Positions 24,836 through 36,078 of a DNA stretch of 64,000 nt are shown piece after piece (position 1 is the stretch's first letter; the number at the start of each line of letters is the position of its first letter). Source of the DNA: Streptomyces sp. NRRL F-4489 (GTDB lineage: Bacteria; Actinomycetota; Actinomycetes; Streptomycetales; Streptomycetaceae); the NCBI RefSeq assembly GCF_001509485.1, contig NZ_LLZI01000265.1, forward strand, positions 1 to 64,000, given 5' to 3'. The notes below the pieces were generated by a model. It worked only from the letters and a program-made list of their open reading frames with translations. It was not told the DNA's origin and searched no databases. A program made the translations under genes and the position numbers.

Positions 24836-26305
24836 ATGACCACGTCAGCTCCGCCGACGACGACCGTCGGCCGCCCGCTCCCCCGCGCCGCCGGCCGGCG
24901 CTCCACCACCGCCGCGATGTGCGCCTGCGTGCTGGTCGCCCAGTCCCTGGTGGCCGCGATGAACCTCGCCATACCGAAGATCGCCGCGAGCGGTCTGCAC
25001 CCCTCCCCCGCCCAGCTGCTGTGGATCGTGGACTCCTACGTCCTGGTCTTCGCCGGGCTGCTGATCCCGGCGGGCGCGCTCGGCGACCGCTACGGCCGCA
25101 AGGGCACGCTGCTCGCCGGGCTCGCCGTCTTCGGCGCCGGCGCCCTGCTCAGCGCGGTGGCGCCGAACCTCCCGGTACTGCTGGCCGGCCGTGCGCTCTC
25201 CGGCGCCGGCGCCGCGCTGCTCGTCCCGGCCACCATGTCGGTCCTGCTGTACGCGGCGCCGCCCGGGCGCCGGGCCGCCGCGGTCGCCGCGTGGAGCACC
25301 GCGCTCGGCGTCGGCGGGATGGCCGGGAACGCCGGCGGGGCGCTGATCCTGCAGTACCTGCCCTGGCAGGGCCTGTTCTGGGGGTACGTGCCGCTGGCGC
25401 TGGGGCTGCTGGCCTGGGTGGCCCGGTCCGCGCCCCGGGTGCCGCGGCAGACCGCCGCGCTGGACGCCGCCGGGTCGGCGCTGCTCGTGCTGGCCTCGCT
25501 GGCGCTGCTGTTCGGGATCATCGAGGGGCCGGGCCTGGGCTGGTCCTCGGCGCCGGTCATCGGGGCGTTCGCGCTGGCGCTGGCGCTCGGCGCGGTCTTC
25601 GTCCGGCACGGGCTGCGCAGTGCGCACCCGGTGCTCGACCCCCGGCTGTTCCGGCTGCCGCGGCTGCGCGCGGGCAGCGCCGGGATCGCGGTCACCTTCT
25701 TCGGGATGTTCGCGCTGTTCTTCGTGAACGCGCAGTTCCTCCAGTACGTGAAGGGGTACTCGGCGCTGCGGACGGGCTTCGCGGTGGTGCCGCTGGCCTT
25801 CGGGATGATGGCGGTGACGCGGTACGGGATGCGGCTGGCGCAGCGCACCGGCGAGGCCCGGACGGCCGGTGCGGGGCTGCTGCTGATCTCCACCGGACTG
25901 CTGCTGCTCTCCACCGCCGGTGCCGGGACGCCGTACCTCGTCTACCTGGCGTATCTGCTGCTGATGTCGGTCGGCGCCGGCCTGGCGATGCCGACGCTGT
26001 CGCACGCGATCGTGGCGTCCGTCCCGCCGCACCAGGCCGGGGTCGGGTCCGGACTCCAGGGCGCGGCGCGGGAGTTGGGCGCGGCGCTGGGGATCGCCGT
26101 GGTCGGGACGGTGCTGTCGGTCCGCTACGCGGCGGGCACCGGGCACGGGGTGGCGCGGGCGGCCGCGTTCACCGACGCCGCGTCGCTGGGCTACCGGATC
26201 GCGGCGGGCGTGGTGCTGGTGGTCGGCGCGCTGGTGGTGGCCGGCCTGCGGACCCGGCGGAGCGCCGGCGGTGCGACCGCCGCGCTTGACCTCAAGTCCA
26301 CTTGA
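24836..26305 (+). CDS. DHA2-type MFS drug/metabolite exporter
   Basis: The 489-residue protein has about 14 hydrophobic segments, the number of the DHA2 (EmrB/QacA) subfamily of proton-driven exporters. The MFS signature GALGDRYGRKGTLLAGLAVFG lies near residue 82 in short form, and the helix-5 antiporter pattern GGMAGNAGGALI near 165. LLWIVDSYVLVFAGLLIPAG is the usual first-helices block. The frame is open upstream, but that region overlaps the LysR gene antisense. It probably exports a drug or metabolite sensed by the divergent LysR regulator. Its last codons hold the promoter and operator of the next gene. Confidence 0.88.
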   Translation: MTTSAPPTTTVGRPLPRAAGRRSTTAAMCACVLVAQSLVAAMNLAIPKIAASGLHPSPAQLLWIVDSYVLVFAGLLIPAGALGDRYGRKGTLLAGLAVFGAGALLSAVAPNLPVLLAGRALSGAGAALLVPATMSVLLYAAPPGRRAAAVAAWSTALGVGGMAGNAGGALILQYLPWQGLFWGYVPLALGLLAWVARSAPRVPRQTAALDAAGSALLVLASLALLFGIIEGPGLGWSSAPVIGAFALALALGAVFVRHGLRSAHPVLDPRLFRLPRLRAGSAGIAVTFFGMFALFFVNAQFLQYVKGYSALRTGFAVVPLAFGMMAVTRYGMRLAQRTGEARTAGAGLLLISTGLLLLSTAGAGTPYLVYLAYLLLMSVGAGLAMPTLSHAIVASVPPHQAGVGSGLQGAARELGAALGIAVVGTVLSVRYAAGTGHGVARAAAFTDAASLGYRIAAGVVLVVGALVVAGLRTRRSAGGATAALDLKST

Positions 26306-26316
26306 GAAAGCAGGCT
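26286..26316 (+). promoter_or_regulatory. SoxR/MerR-like operator-promoter
   Basis: CCTCAAGTCCACTTGAGA (26290-26307) is nearly identical to a SoxR box (CCTCAAGTTAACTTGAGG). It lies in a 19-base spacer between TTGACC (26286-26291) and CAGGCT (26311-26316), the overlong spacer typical of MerR-family activation. The -10 ends seven bases before the ATG of the NTF2-like gene. Confidence 0.65.
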
Positions 26317-26323
26317 GGGCCCC

Positions 26324-26839
26324 ATGAACGCGTACGAGACCGCGGCCCCGGCCGCCACGACCACCGCCACCGCCCCGACCGACATCGAGCGCCGGGTCCG
26401 GGAGCTGACCGACCGCGCCGAGATCGGCGATCTGCTCGCCCGCTATCTGGGGTCCCTGGACGAGGGGGTCTTCGACGAGGCGTGGGGCCGGGCCTTCTTC
26501 ACCGAGGACGCCACCGCCGTGCTGCCGCTGGGCACGGTCCGCGGCCGGGACGCGGTGGTGGCGCGGATCCGGGACGGGATGGCCCTGTTCGACCGGACCG
26601 TGCACCTGGGCGGCGGCCCCGTCATCGCGCTGGACGGGGACCGGGCCACCGCCCGCGCCGCCCAGCTGAGCACCCATGTCCTGGCGGACGGGCCGGAGGA
26701 GGTGTTCGTCTCCGGCGGCCTGGCCGAGACCGAGCTGGTGCGGACCGCGGAGGGCTGGCGGATCGCCGCCACCGCGCTGCGGATCGTCTGGACCCGGGGC
26801 ACCCCGCCGCGTGTCCCGGCCGGCGCCGGCGCCTTCTAG
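26324..26839 (+). CDS. NTF2/SnoaL-like protein
   Basis: The 171-residue protein has the NTF2/SnoaL cone-fold pattern: an N-terminal helix IERRVRELTDRAEIGDLLARYLGSLDEGVFDEAWGRAFF in blocks, then strands TAVLPLG, GRDAVVARIRDGM, VIALDGDRATARAAQL and a C-terminal GWRIAATALRIVW. Such proteins act as small-molecule cyclases, isomerases, dehydratases or binding subunits; the job cannot be told. It appears leaderless, is driven by the SoxR-like promoter, and its stop overlaps the converging Lrp gene stop within CTAG. Redox control would fit protection against a redox-active or quinone compound. Confidence 0.75.
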   Translation: MNAYETAAPAATTTATAPTDIERRVRELTDRAEIGDLLARYLGSLDEGVFDEAWGRAFFTEDATAVLPLGTVRGRDAVVARIRDGMALFDRTVHLGGGPVIALDGDRATARAAQLSTHVLADGPEEVFVSGGLAETELVRTAEGWRIAATALRIVWTRGTPPRVPAGAGAF

Positions 26840-27291
26840 CCCGGCGCGCCCGACCCGTAGCGCCGCAGGAGCGGGGAGAGGACCAGGACGGACCTGGTCC
26901 GTTCGACGAACGGCTCGCCGGCGATGCGCTCCAGGACGCGTTCGAAGTGGCGCATGTCGGAGGCGAAGACCTGCACCAGCGCGTCCGCCTCCCCGGTGAC
27001 GGTGGAGGCGGACGCGACTTCCGGATAGCGCGACAGGCCGCGGTGGATCGCCTCGGGCGAGGTGTTGCGGCGGCAGAAGATCTCGATGAACCCCTCGGTC
27101 TCCCAGCCCAGGGCGGCCGGATCGACCCGGACGGTGAATCCGGTGATCGCGCCGTCCGCCCGCAGCCGGTCCACCCGGCGCTTGACCGCCGGCGCGGACA
27201 GGCCGACCTCCTGGCCGATGTCCGCGTAGCTGCGGCGGGCGTCCTCGGCGAGGGCGTGGACGATGCGTTCGTCGAGATCGTTCAGTCGCAC
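26836..27291 (-). CDS. Lrp/AsnC-family transcriptional regulator
   Basis: The 151-residue protein has the Lrp plan: a helix-turn-helix (DLDERIVHALAEDARRSYADIGQEVGLSAPAVKRRVDRL in blocks, residues 5-45), a hinge, and a C-terminal RAM domain (about 65-140) for amino-acid binding and oligomerisation, with GFIEIFCRRN and SASTVTGEADALVQVFA. These proteins form octamers and bind phased DNA sites. It is ten bases downstream of a cationic-amino-acid permease gene on the same strand, so it is probably co-transcribed with it. It is the best candidate to bind the matched repeat arrays before davA and before this operon. Confidence 0.93.
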   Translation of the reverse strand: MRLNDLDERIVHALAEDARRSYADIGQEVGLSAPAVKRRVDRLRADGAITGFTVRVDPAALGWETEGFIEIFCRRNTSPEAIHRGLSRYPEVASASTVTGEADALVQVFASDMRHFERVLERIAGEPFVERTRSVLVLSPLLRRYGSGAPG

Positions 27292-27301
27292 TGCGGGTGG
27301 G

Positions 27302-28771
27302 TCACTTCTCTGCGGTGGCCAATCGGGAGCGGCGCATGCCGTATCCGAAGTAGATCACAAGGCCGACCGCCATCCAGCACCCGAAGACCACCCAGGTCAC
27401 CGGGCCGAGGCTGCCCATCATGTAGACGCAGAGCAGGAAGCCGATCGCCGGGAAGAGCGGCGCGAGCGGCGTCCGGAAGGCCCGCGGCATGTCCGGGCGG
27501 GTCTTGCGCAGCACGATCACGGCCACGTTGACCAGCGCGAACGCGAAGAGCGTGCCGATGCTGGTGGCGTCCGCCAGCTCACCGAGCGGGACCGCCGCGG
27601 CCAGCACACCGCAGAAGAGGGAGACGATCACGGTGTTCACCCGCGGCACGCCGCTCTTGGGGTGAACCTTGGCGAACGCCTTGGGCATCAGCCCGTCCCG
27701 GGACATCGCGAACAGGATCCGGGTCTGGCCGTAGAGCACGGTCAGCACCACGCTCGCGATGGCCACGACCGCGCCGAAGGCCAGCAGCACCGACCAGTAC
27801 TCGTGGCCGGTGACGTCCTTGAGGATGCCGGCCAGCGCGGCCTCCGAGCCCTTGAACTTCTGCCACGGCATGGCACCCACCGCGATCGCCGCGACCAGGC
27901 AGTACAGCGCGGTGACGATCACCAGCGAGAGCATGATCGCGCGGGGCAGGTCCCGCTGCGGGTTGCGGGCCTCCTCGCCCGCCGTGGAGGCGGCGTCGAA
28001 GCCGATGTACGAGAAGAACAGGGTGGCGCCGGCGGCGCTGACGCCCGCCACGCCCATCGGCGCGAAGTTGGCGTAGTTGCCGGACTTCACGCCCTGGATC
28101 GCGACGCCGCAGAAGAGCAGCAGCGCGACGATCTTGACGGCCACCATGATGGTGTTGGCCCGGGCGCTCTCCTTGGCGCCGCCCAGCAGGAAGACCATCG
28201 CCAGCAGGACGACCAGCAGCGCGGGGAGGTTGAAGTAGCCGCCCTGGCCGGGCGGCGCGGAGAGCGCGTCGGGGATGGTGAAGCCCAGCGTGCCGCCGAG
28301 GAACTCGTTGAGGTACTGGCCCCAGCCGACCGCGACCGCCGCGACAGAGACGCCGTACTCCAGGATCAGGCACCAGCCGCAGATCCAGGCGATCAGCTCG
28401 CCGAGGGTGGCGTAGGCGTAGGAGTAGGACGAGCCGGAGACCGGGATGGTGCCGGCCAGCTCGGCGTAGGAGAGCGCGGAGAACAGCGCGGTGATACCGG
28501 CGATGACGAAGGAGAGCACCACCGCCGGGCCGGCGTCCGGGACGGCCTGGCCGAGGACGACGAAGATGCCGGTGCCGAGCGTGGCACCGATGCTGATCAT
28601 GGTCAGCTGCCAGACGCCCATCGAGCGGCGGAGCGTTCCCCCCTCGCCCTGGCCGCCCTCGGCGACCAGCCGCTCGACCGGCTTGCGGCGCATCAGCCGG
28701 GTGCCGAGTCCGCCGGCCGGCGGCCGCGGATAGCTGTCCCCTGGGGGCGGGACGGCGCCGTTCTCCAACAC
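27302..28771 (-). CDS. APC-family amino acid permease, CAT-like
   Basis: The 489-residue membrane protein has about 12-13 hydrophobic segments and APC-family landmarks: MGVWQLTMISIGATLGTGIFVVLG near residue 55 in blocks (helix-1 unwound GTGIF motif), FIGFDAASTAGEEARNPQRDLPRAIM-like helix-6/7 region, and NTVIVSLFCGVLAA. It resembles the cationic-amino-acid/polyamine transporters (CAT, YfnA). The GTG start (28769-28771) follows AAAGGAG; upstream frame is not protein-like. With Lrp downstream and a davA-like control array upstream, lysine or another basic amino acid is the likely substrate, which is inference. Confidence 0.85.
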   Translation of the reverse strand: MLENGAVPPPGDSYPRPPAGGLGTRLMRRKPVERLVAEGGQGEGGTLRRSMGVWQLTMISIGATLGTGIFVVLGQAVPDAGPAVVLSFVIAGITALFSALSYAELAGTIPVSGSSYSYAYATLGELIAWICGWCLILEYGVSVAAVAVGWGQYLNEFLGGTLGFTIPDALSAPPGQGGYFNLPALLVVLLAMVFLLGGAKESARANTIMVAVKIVALLLFCGVAIQGVKSGNYANFAPMGVAGVSAAGATLFFSYIGFDAASTAGEEARNPQRDLPRAIMLSLVIVTALYCLVAAIAVGAMPWQKFKGSEAALAGILKDVTGHEYWSVLLAFGAVVAIASVVLTVLYGQTRILFAMSRDGLMPKAFAKVHPKSGVPRVNTVIVSLFCGVLAAAVPLGELADATSIGTLFAFALVNVAVIVLRKTRPDMPRAFRTPLAPLFPAIGFLLCVYMMGSLGPVTWVVFGCWMAVGLVIYFGYGMRRSRLATAEK

Positions 28772-28919
28772 TGGGGGCTCCTTTGTCGCTGCCGGGTCAG
28801 ACTGACACATTCCGGCACATTCCGGTGACTGGGACCGCGGCGGCCGGGCAGGCAGGACGAAACACCCACAGCAGCGGACCGCCGAGCAGGCGGTCTCCGC
28901 CACTCCACGTACAGCGCAG

Positions 28920-28949
28920 ACCTTACGGCCCCTCGCTGACCTGCCGTAA
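28920..28949 (-). promoter_or_regulatory. Predicted promoter of the permease-lrp operon
   Basis: On the minus strand TTACGG (28944-28949) and TAAGGT (28920-28925) are 18 bases apart. It was found at exactly the offset from the repeat array predicted from the davA promoter. The start would be near 28913, giving a 140-base leader. Confidence 0.45.
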
Positions 28950-28957
28950 TGCAGGAT

Positions 28958-29016
28958 CCTTGCGCAACCGCGAAGGATCGTTGCGCACGGCGGCGAAGGG
29001 CGGCGGAACGTTGCGC
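28958..29016. promoter_or_regulatory. Three direct repeats upstream of the permease-lrp operon
   Basis: TTGCG begins at 28960, 28981 and 29011, each followed by C, with spacing 21 and 30 bases. Flanks are alike (GGATCCTTGCGCA, GGATCGTTGCGCA, GGAACGTTGCGCT). The first repeat lies 16 bases from the low edge of the -35, identical to the davA array. Confidence 0.6.
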
Positions 29017-29053
29017 TCCACGCAGTCAATCATGCGCCGTCCCACAGAACGAG

Positions 29054-29086
29054 ACCGGCCCCGCACCAGGTCGGTGCGGGGCCGGT
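29054..29086 (-). terminator. Terminator of guaB1
   Basis: ACCGGCCCCGCACC (29054-29067) pairs perfectly with 29073-29086 across a five-base loop, about 40 bases after the guaB1 stop on the minus strand. Confidence 0.75.
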
Positions 29087-29123
29087 CCGGGACGGGCGGG
29101 GCCGTCGGCGGGCGCGCGGGAGA

Positions 29124-30629
<1,506 letters not shown>

Positions 30630-30741
30630 CTACGAGCCCGCGAGCCGCATGTGCGATCCGCCAAAGCGGTGTCCGGCCAGCGGAACGCCGTCTCACCCGG
30701 TGCGTCCGCAGCGTCGCGGAACGGCGCGCCCCGGGGGTCGG

Positions 30742-31185
30742 CTACACCGCCTGCCGGCCGCGTCCGCCGGCCATGATCAGCGCGAGCGGGGTCGCGGTCT
30801 CCCGCCAGTACGCCACCGCGTCCGCCAGCACCTCCTCGACCACGCCCCAGTCCTCCGGCGCGGCGGCCGCGTACTCCTGCCAGCCGGTGACGACCAGCAG
30901 CCGGCCGCGCCCCGGCGGCCACCAGGACAGATCGGTCAGGCAGTCCGCCAGCGCGTCCCAGTTGCCACCGAAGTAGCCGGGCAGCTCCAGCGCGGCGGCG
31001 CAGCGGTCCATGAAGGCGGCCTTGTCGGCGGCGCCGGTGAGGTCGAGGGCGGCCGCGTGCCAGCCCGCGTCCCGGGCGGCGGCCAGCGCGTCCGCCACCG
31101 GGCGGCCGGCGGGCCAGGGCAGCACCCCGCCCGGCGTCCGCCCGTCCAGCACCGCGGCCAGCGCGGCGGGTACCTCGGCGCTCAT
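30742..31185 (-). CDS. Barstar-family ribonuclease inhibitor
   Basis: The 147-residue acidic protein has the barstar core: AALELPGYFGGNWDALADCLTDL near residues 80-102 in short blocks, matching the helix-loop (FGxNWDALxD) that plugs the RNase active site. The C-terminal strand LIMAGGRG completes the fold. Barstar proteins stay in the cytoplasm and neutralise a secreted RNase before export. The ATG overlaps the stop of the upstream RNase gene by four bases, so toxin and inhibitor are made together. Confidence 0.88.
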   Translation of the reverse strand: MSAEVPAALAAVLDGRTPGGVLPWPAGRPVADALAAARDAGWHAAALDLTGAADKAAFMDRCAAALELPGYFGGNWDALADCLTDLSWWPPGRGRLLVVTGWQEYAAAAPEDWGVVEEVLADAVAYWRETATPLALIMAGGRGRQAV

Positions 31186-31643
31186 CGCAGCACCGCCTGG
31201 AAGGTCGTGTAGTGGTCGCCGGTGTAGAAGATCTCGTGCTGCTTGCCGGCGATCAGGCGGCGGGCGCCGCGGTTGCGGGCGCCGGGGGTGTCGACGGTGT
31301 ACTCGCGGTAGTAGCCGCGCGGCTCCTTCGGCAGCCGCTTCTCGTAGTTGCCGAAGACGGTGCCGTCCTTCGGGTACGGGAACGGGCCGCCGGCGTCGAT
31401 CAGCGCCAGGGTGTGCCGGGCCTCGGCGGGCAGCCGGGCCGCGGGGATCTGCGGATAGCCCTTCGCCCAGGGCGGTGCGGTGCCCCGGCCGTCGGCCGTG
31501 GCGCTCGCCGCCGGACCCGGCGCACCGGACGAACTCCCTTTGCCGGCACCGCCGTTGGTACAGCCGGTGAGGACGAGGAGGAGGGCGGCGAGCAGCGCGC
31601 CGAGCACGGCGGCGGCCCGGCGCGGGGCGGTGTGGATCAGCAT
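31182..31643 (-). CDS. Guanyl-specific ribonuclease of the RNase Sa family with a lipobox signal
   Basis: The 153-residue protein matches RNase Sa/barnase-like enzymes in its C-terminal about 95 residues: GGPFPYPKDGTVFGNYEKRLP, GYYREYTVDTPGARNRGARRLI in blocks, and YTGDHYTTF. The catalytic Glu (YREYTV), Arg (ARR) and His (GDHY) are all present, so it should cleave RNA after G. The N-terminus is a signal peptide ending in a lipobox LTGC near residue 28, so the enzyme may be tethered to the membrane as a lipoprotein. The two cysteines that form the disulfide in classical RNase Sa are absent. It is followed by its barstar inhibitor in a four-base overlap. Confidence 0.88.
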   Translation of the reverse strand: MLIHTAPRRAAAVLGALLAALLLVLTGCTNGGAGKGSSSGAPGPAASATADGRGTAPPWAKGYPQIPAARLPAEARHTLALIDAGGPFPYPKDGTVFGNYEKRLPKEPRGYYREYTVDTPGARNRGARRLIAGKQHEIFYTGDHYTTFQAVLR

Positions 31644-31699
31644 GCGCCGATGCTGTCACAGCCGCGCGCGGGCCGCGCGCCGGTGGCCGCGCCGGGGGC

Positions 31700-32716
31700 T
31701 CACTTCCCGTCGGGGTCGGCCCGGTCCAGGGCCGGCCGGGGCCCGGGGCCGGTCTCCAGCAGCAGGTGGTCGGCGGCGGCGGTGTCCGTCACCAGGCTCG
31801 TCACCAGGCCCGAGCGGAGCACCGCGCCGATGGCGCCGGCCTTGCGCCGGCCGCCGGCGATCGCCACCACCTCGGGGATCCGGCGCAGCCGGTCCGCCTC
31901 GACGGTGATGCACCGCTCGCCCAGATCGCGGCCGATCCGCCGGCCCTCGGCGTCGAAGAGGTGCGCGGACATCTCGGCGGTCGCGCCCAGCGAGGCGTAG
32001 TGCTCCCGCTCCTCCTCGGACAGCATGTCGTAGACGGTCGAGACGCCCGGCTCCCAGGAGCCGATGGAGACGCAGGCGACGGTGACCTTGTCGAAGTACT
32101 CGAAGGCGCGGGCGATACCGGTCTGGCCGCGCAGCGCGGCGGCGGTCGCGGGGTCGGGCAGCAGCATCGGCGCGTAGATCGGGTGCGCCTCGCCGCCGGA
32201 GACGTCGGCCGCGCGGCGGACCGCCTCGACCGAGCCGCGGTCGGCGGTGCCGGCGTCGTAGACCCCGGTGAGCTGGACGACCGTGCAGGGCGGCAGGTGG
32301 TGCAGCGCCGCCGCCATGTGGATCGTCGAACGGCCCCAGGCCAGGCCGAGCACATCGCCCTCGGTGACCAGCTCGCCGAGCAGGTCGGCGGCGACCTCGC
32401 CGAGGTTCTCCGGGTCGGCGGCGTCCTCCGAGGCGTCGGCGGGCGATTCGACGACGACCGCGTGCCGCAGGCCGTAGCGGGCGCGCAGCGCGTCGGAGCG
32501 CTCGGCGTCCAGCTCCGAGGGCACCCGGATCTCGATCCGTACGAGATCACGCTCCAGGGCGGTCTCCAGTACGCGGGCGACCTTGAAGCGGCTGACGCCG
32601 AACTCCTCCGCGATCTGGATCTTGGACTTGCCCTCGAGATAGAAGCGGCGGGCCATGGCCGCGGCCTGCACCAGCTCGGCGGGGCCCATTCCGGACTGCG
32701 GGCGGCTGGCTACCAC
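31700..32716 (-). CDS. SorC/DeoR-type sugar-binding transcriptional regulator
   Basis: The 338-residue protein has an N-terminal HTH (AAAMARRFYLEGKSKIQIAEEFGVSRFKVARVLETA in blocks, residues 15-50) and a large C-terminal sugar-phosphate-binding domain of the SorC type (VLGLAWGRSTIHMAAAL, VQLTGVYDAG, AGGRRKAGAIGAVLRSGLVTSLVTD). Such proteins sense a phosphorylated sugar, often from the pentose or central pathways. The GTG start (32714-32716) is chosen because GGGGAG lies upstream. Two direct repeats before the gene look like its own operator. rpe lies upstream on the same strand, which could hint at pentose phosphate control, but this is weak. Confidence 0.88.
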   Translation of the reverse strand: MVASRPQSGMGPAELVQAAAMARRFYLEGKSKIQIAEEFGVSRFKVARVLETALERDLVRIEIRVPSELDAERSDALRARYGLRHAVVVESPADASEDAADPENLGEVAADLLGELVTEGDVLGLAWGRSTIHMAAALHHLPPCTVVQLTGVYDAGTADRGSVEAVRRAADVSGGEAHPIYAPMLLPDPATAAALRGQTGIARAFEYFDKVTVACVSIGSWEPGVSTVYDMLSEEEREHYASLGATAEMSAHLFDAEGRRIGRDLGERCITVEADRLRRIPEVVAIAGGRRKAGAIGAVLRSGLVTSLVTDTAAADHLLLETGPGPRPALDRADPDGK

Positions 32717-32729
32717 GAATTTCTCCCCT

Positions 32730-32759
32730 TTTGCGCATCTGATCGAGTCTTTGCTCATC
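32730..32759. promoter_or_regulatory. Direct repeats TTTGC(G/T)CATC, candidate autoregulatory operator
   Basis: TTTGCGCATC (32730-32739) and TTTGCTCATC (32750-32759) repeat with a 20-base period just upstream of the SorC-type gene. The remaining sequence to 32886 is GC-rich without clear signals. Confidence 0.6.
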
Positions 32760-32886
32760 CTTTCAGAAACCCGGGATGTACGGGGACCGGAGCGGTGCGG
32801 CGGGCATGAACGCTCCGTTGCGGCCGGACCAACCCGCGGTGCCGGCCGGGCGGACGGCGGGCCCTCCGCGGGCCGGGCCGGCTCGA

Positions 32887-33567
32887 TCAGTGGGCGCAGC
32901 CCCAGCTCGCGGCGGTCGCCGCCTCGGCCTTCTCGCGCAGGTCGCGGACGGCCTTGGCCGGGTCGTCCGCACCGTACACCGCGGAGCCCGCCACGAACAC
33001 GTCGGCGCCGGCCTCCGCGCACCGCTCGATGGTCTCCGCCGAGACGCCGCCGTCCACCTGGAGCCACATCTGCAGGCCGTGCCGGGAGATCAGCTCACGG
33101 GTGCGGCGGATCTTGGGCAGCATGATGTCCAGGAACGCCTGGCCGCCGAAACCGGGCTCGACGGTCATGATCAGGACCATGTCCAGCTCGGGCAGCAGGT
33201 CCTCGTACGGCTCGATCGGGGTGGCCGGCTTCAGCGCCATCGACGCCCGCGCGCCCTTGGCCCGGATCTCCCGCGCCAGCCGCACCGGCGCCCCGGCCGC
33301 CTCCGCGTGGAAGGTGACCGAACCGGCCCCGGCCTCCACGTACTGCGGCGCCCAGCGGTCCGGGTCCTCGATCATCAGGTGCAGGTCGAGGGGGGTGTCC
33401 GTGGCCCGGCTCAGCGATTCGACGACCGGGACGCCGAGGGTGAGGTTGGGGACGAAGTGGTTGTCCATCACGTCGACGTGGAGCCAGTCGGCGCCCTCGA
33501 CGGCCTGCGCCTCCTCGGCGAGGCGGGAGAAGTCGGCGGACAGGATGCTGGGGTTGATCAAGGCCAT
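32887..33567 (-). CDS. rpe: Ribulose-phosphate 3-epimerase
   Basis: The enzyme interconverts ribulose 5-phosphate and xylulose 5-phosphate in the pentose phosphate pathway. The 226-residue TIM barrel shows [15 protein letters not shown] at the start, [18 protein letters not shown] with the metal-binding His-x-Asp, [24 protein letters not shown] and LQVDGGVS near the catalytic Asp. The ATG (33565-33567) has CATACT six bases upstream and no Shine-Dalgarno, suggesting a leaderless mRNA. The longer frame is rejected because the family starts at this Met. Confidence 0.96.
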   Translation of the reverse strand: MALINPSILSADFSRLAEEAQAVEGADWLHVDVMDNHFVPNLTLGVPVVESLSRATDTPLDLHLMIEDPDRWAPQYVEAGAGSVTFHAEAAGAPVRLAREIRAKGARASMALKPATPIEPYEDLLPELDMVLIMTVEPGFGGQAFLDIMLPKIRRTRELISRHGLQMWLQVDGGVSAETIERCAEAGADVFVAGSAVYGADDPAKAVRDLREKAEAATAASWGCAH

Positions 33568-33651
33568 GCCCCCAGTATGGCGGTCCGCCCGCGGCCGGGC
33601 CCCGGCGGGCGGCGAGAGTCCCGTCACCCCCGGGCGCGGGCAGGCACCGGT

Positions 33652-33686
33652 CCGCCCCGGCCGGACGCGCGGCCCGGCCGGGGCGG
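33652..33686 (-). terminator. Terminator of icd
   Basis: CCGCCCCGGCCGG (33652-33664) pairs perfectly with 33674-33686, about 23 bases past the icd stop on the minus strand. Confidence 0.7.
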
Positions 33687-33708
33687 ATGAGGTGCCGTAC
33701 GGCGGCGG

Positions 33709-36078
<2,370 letters not shown>

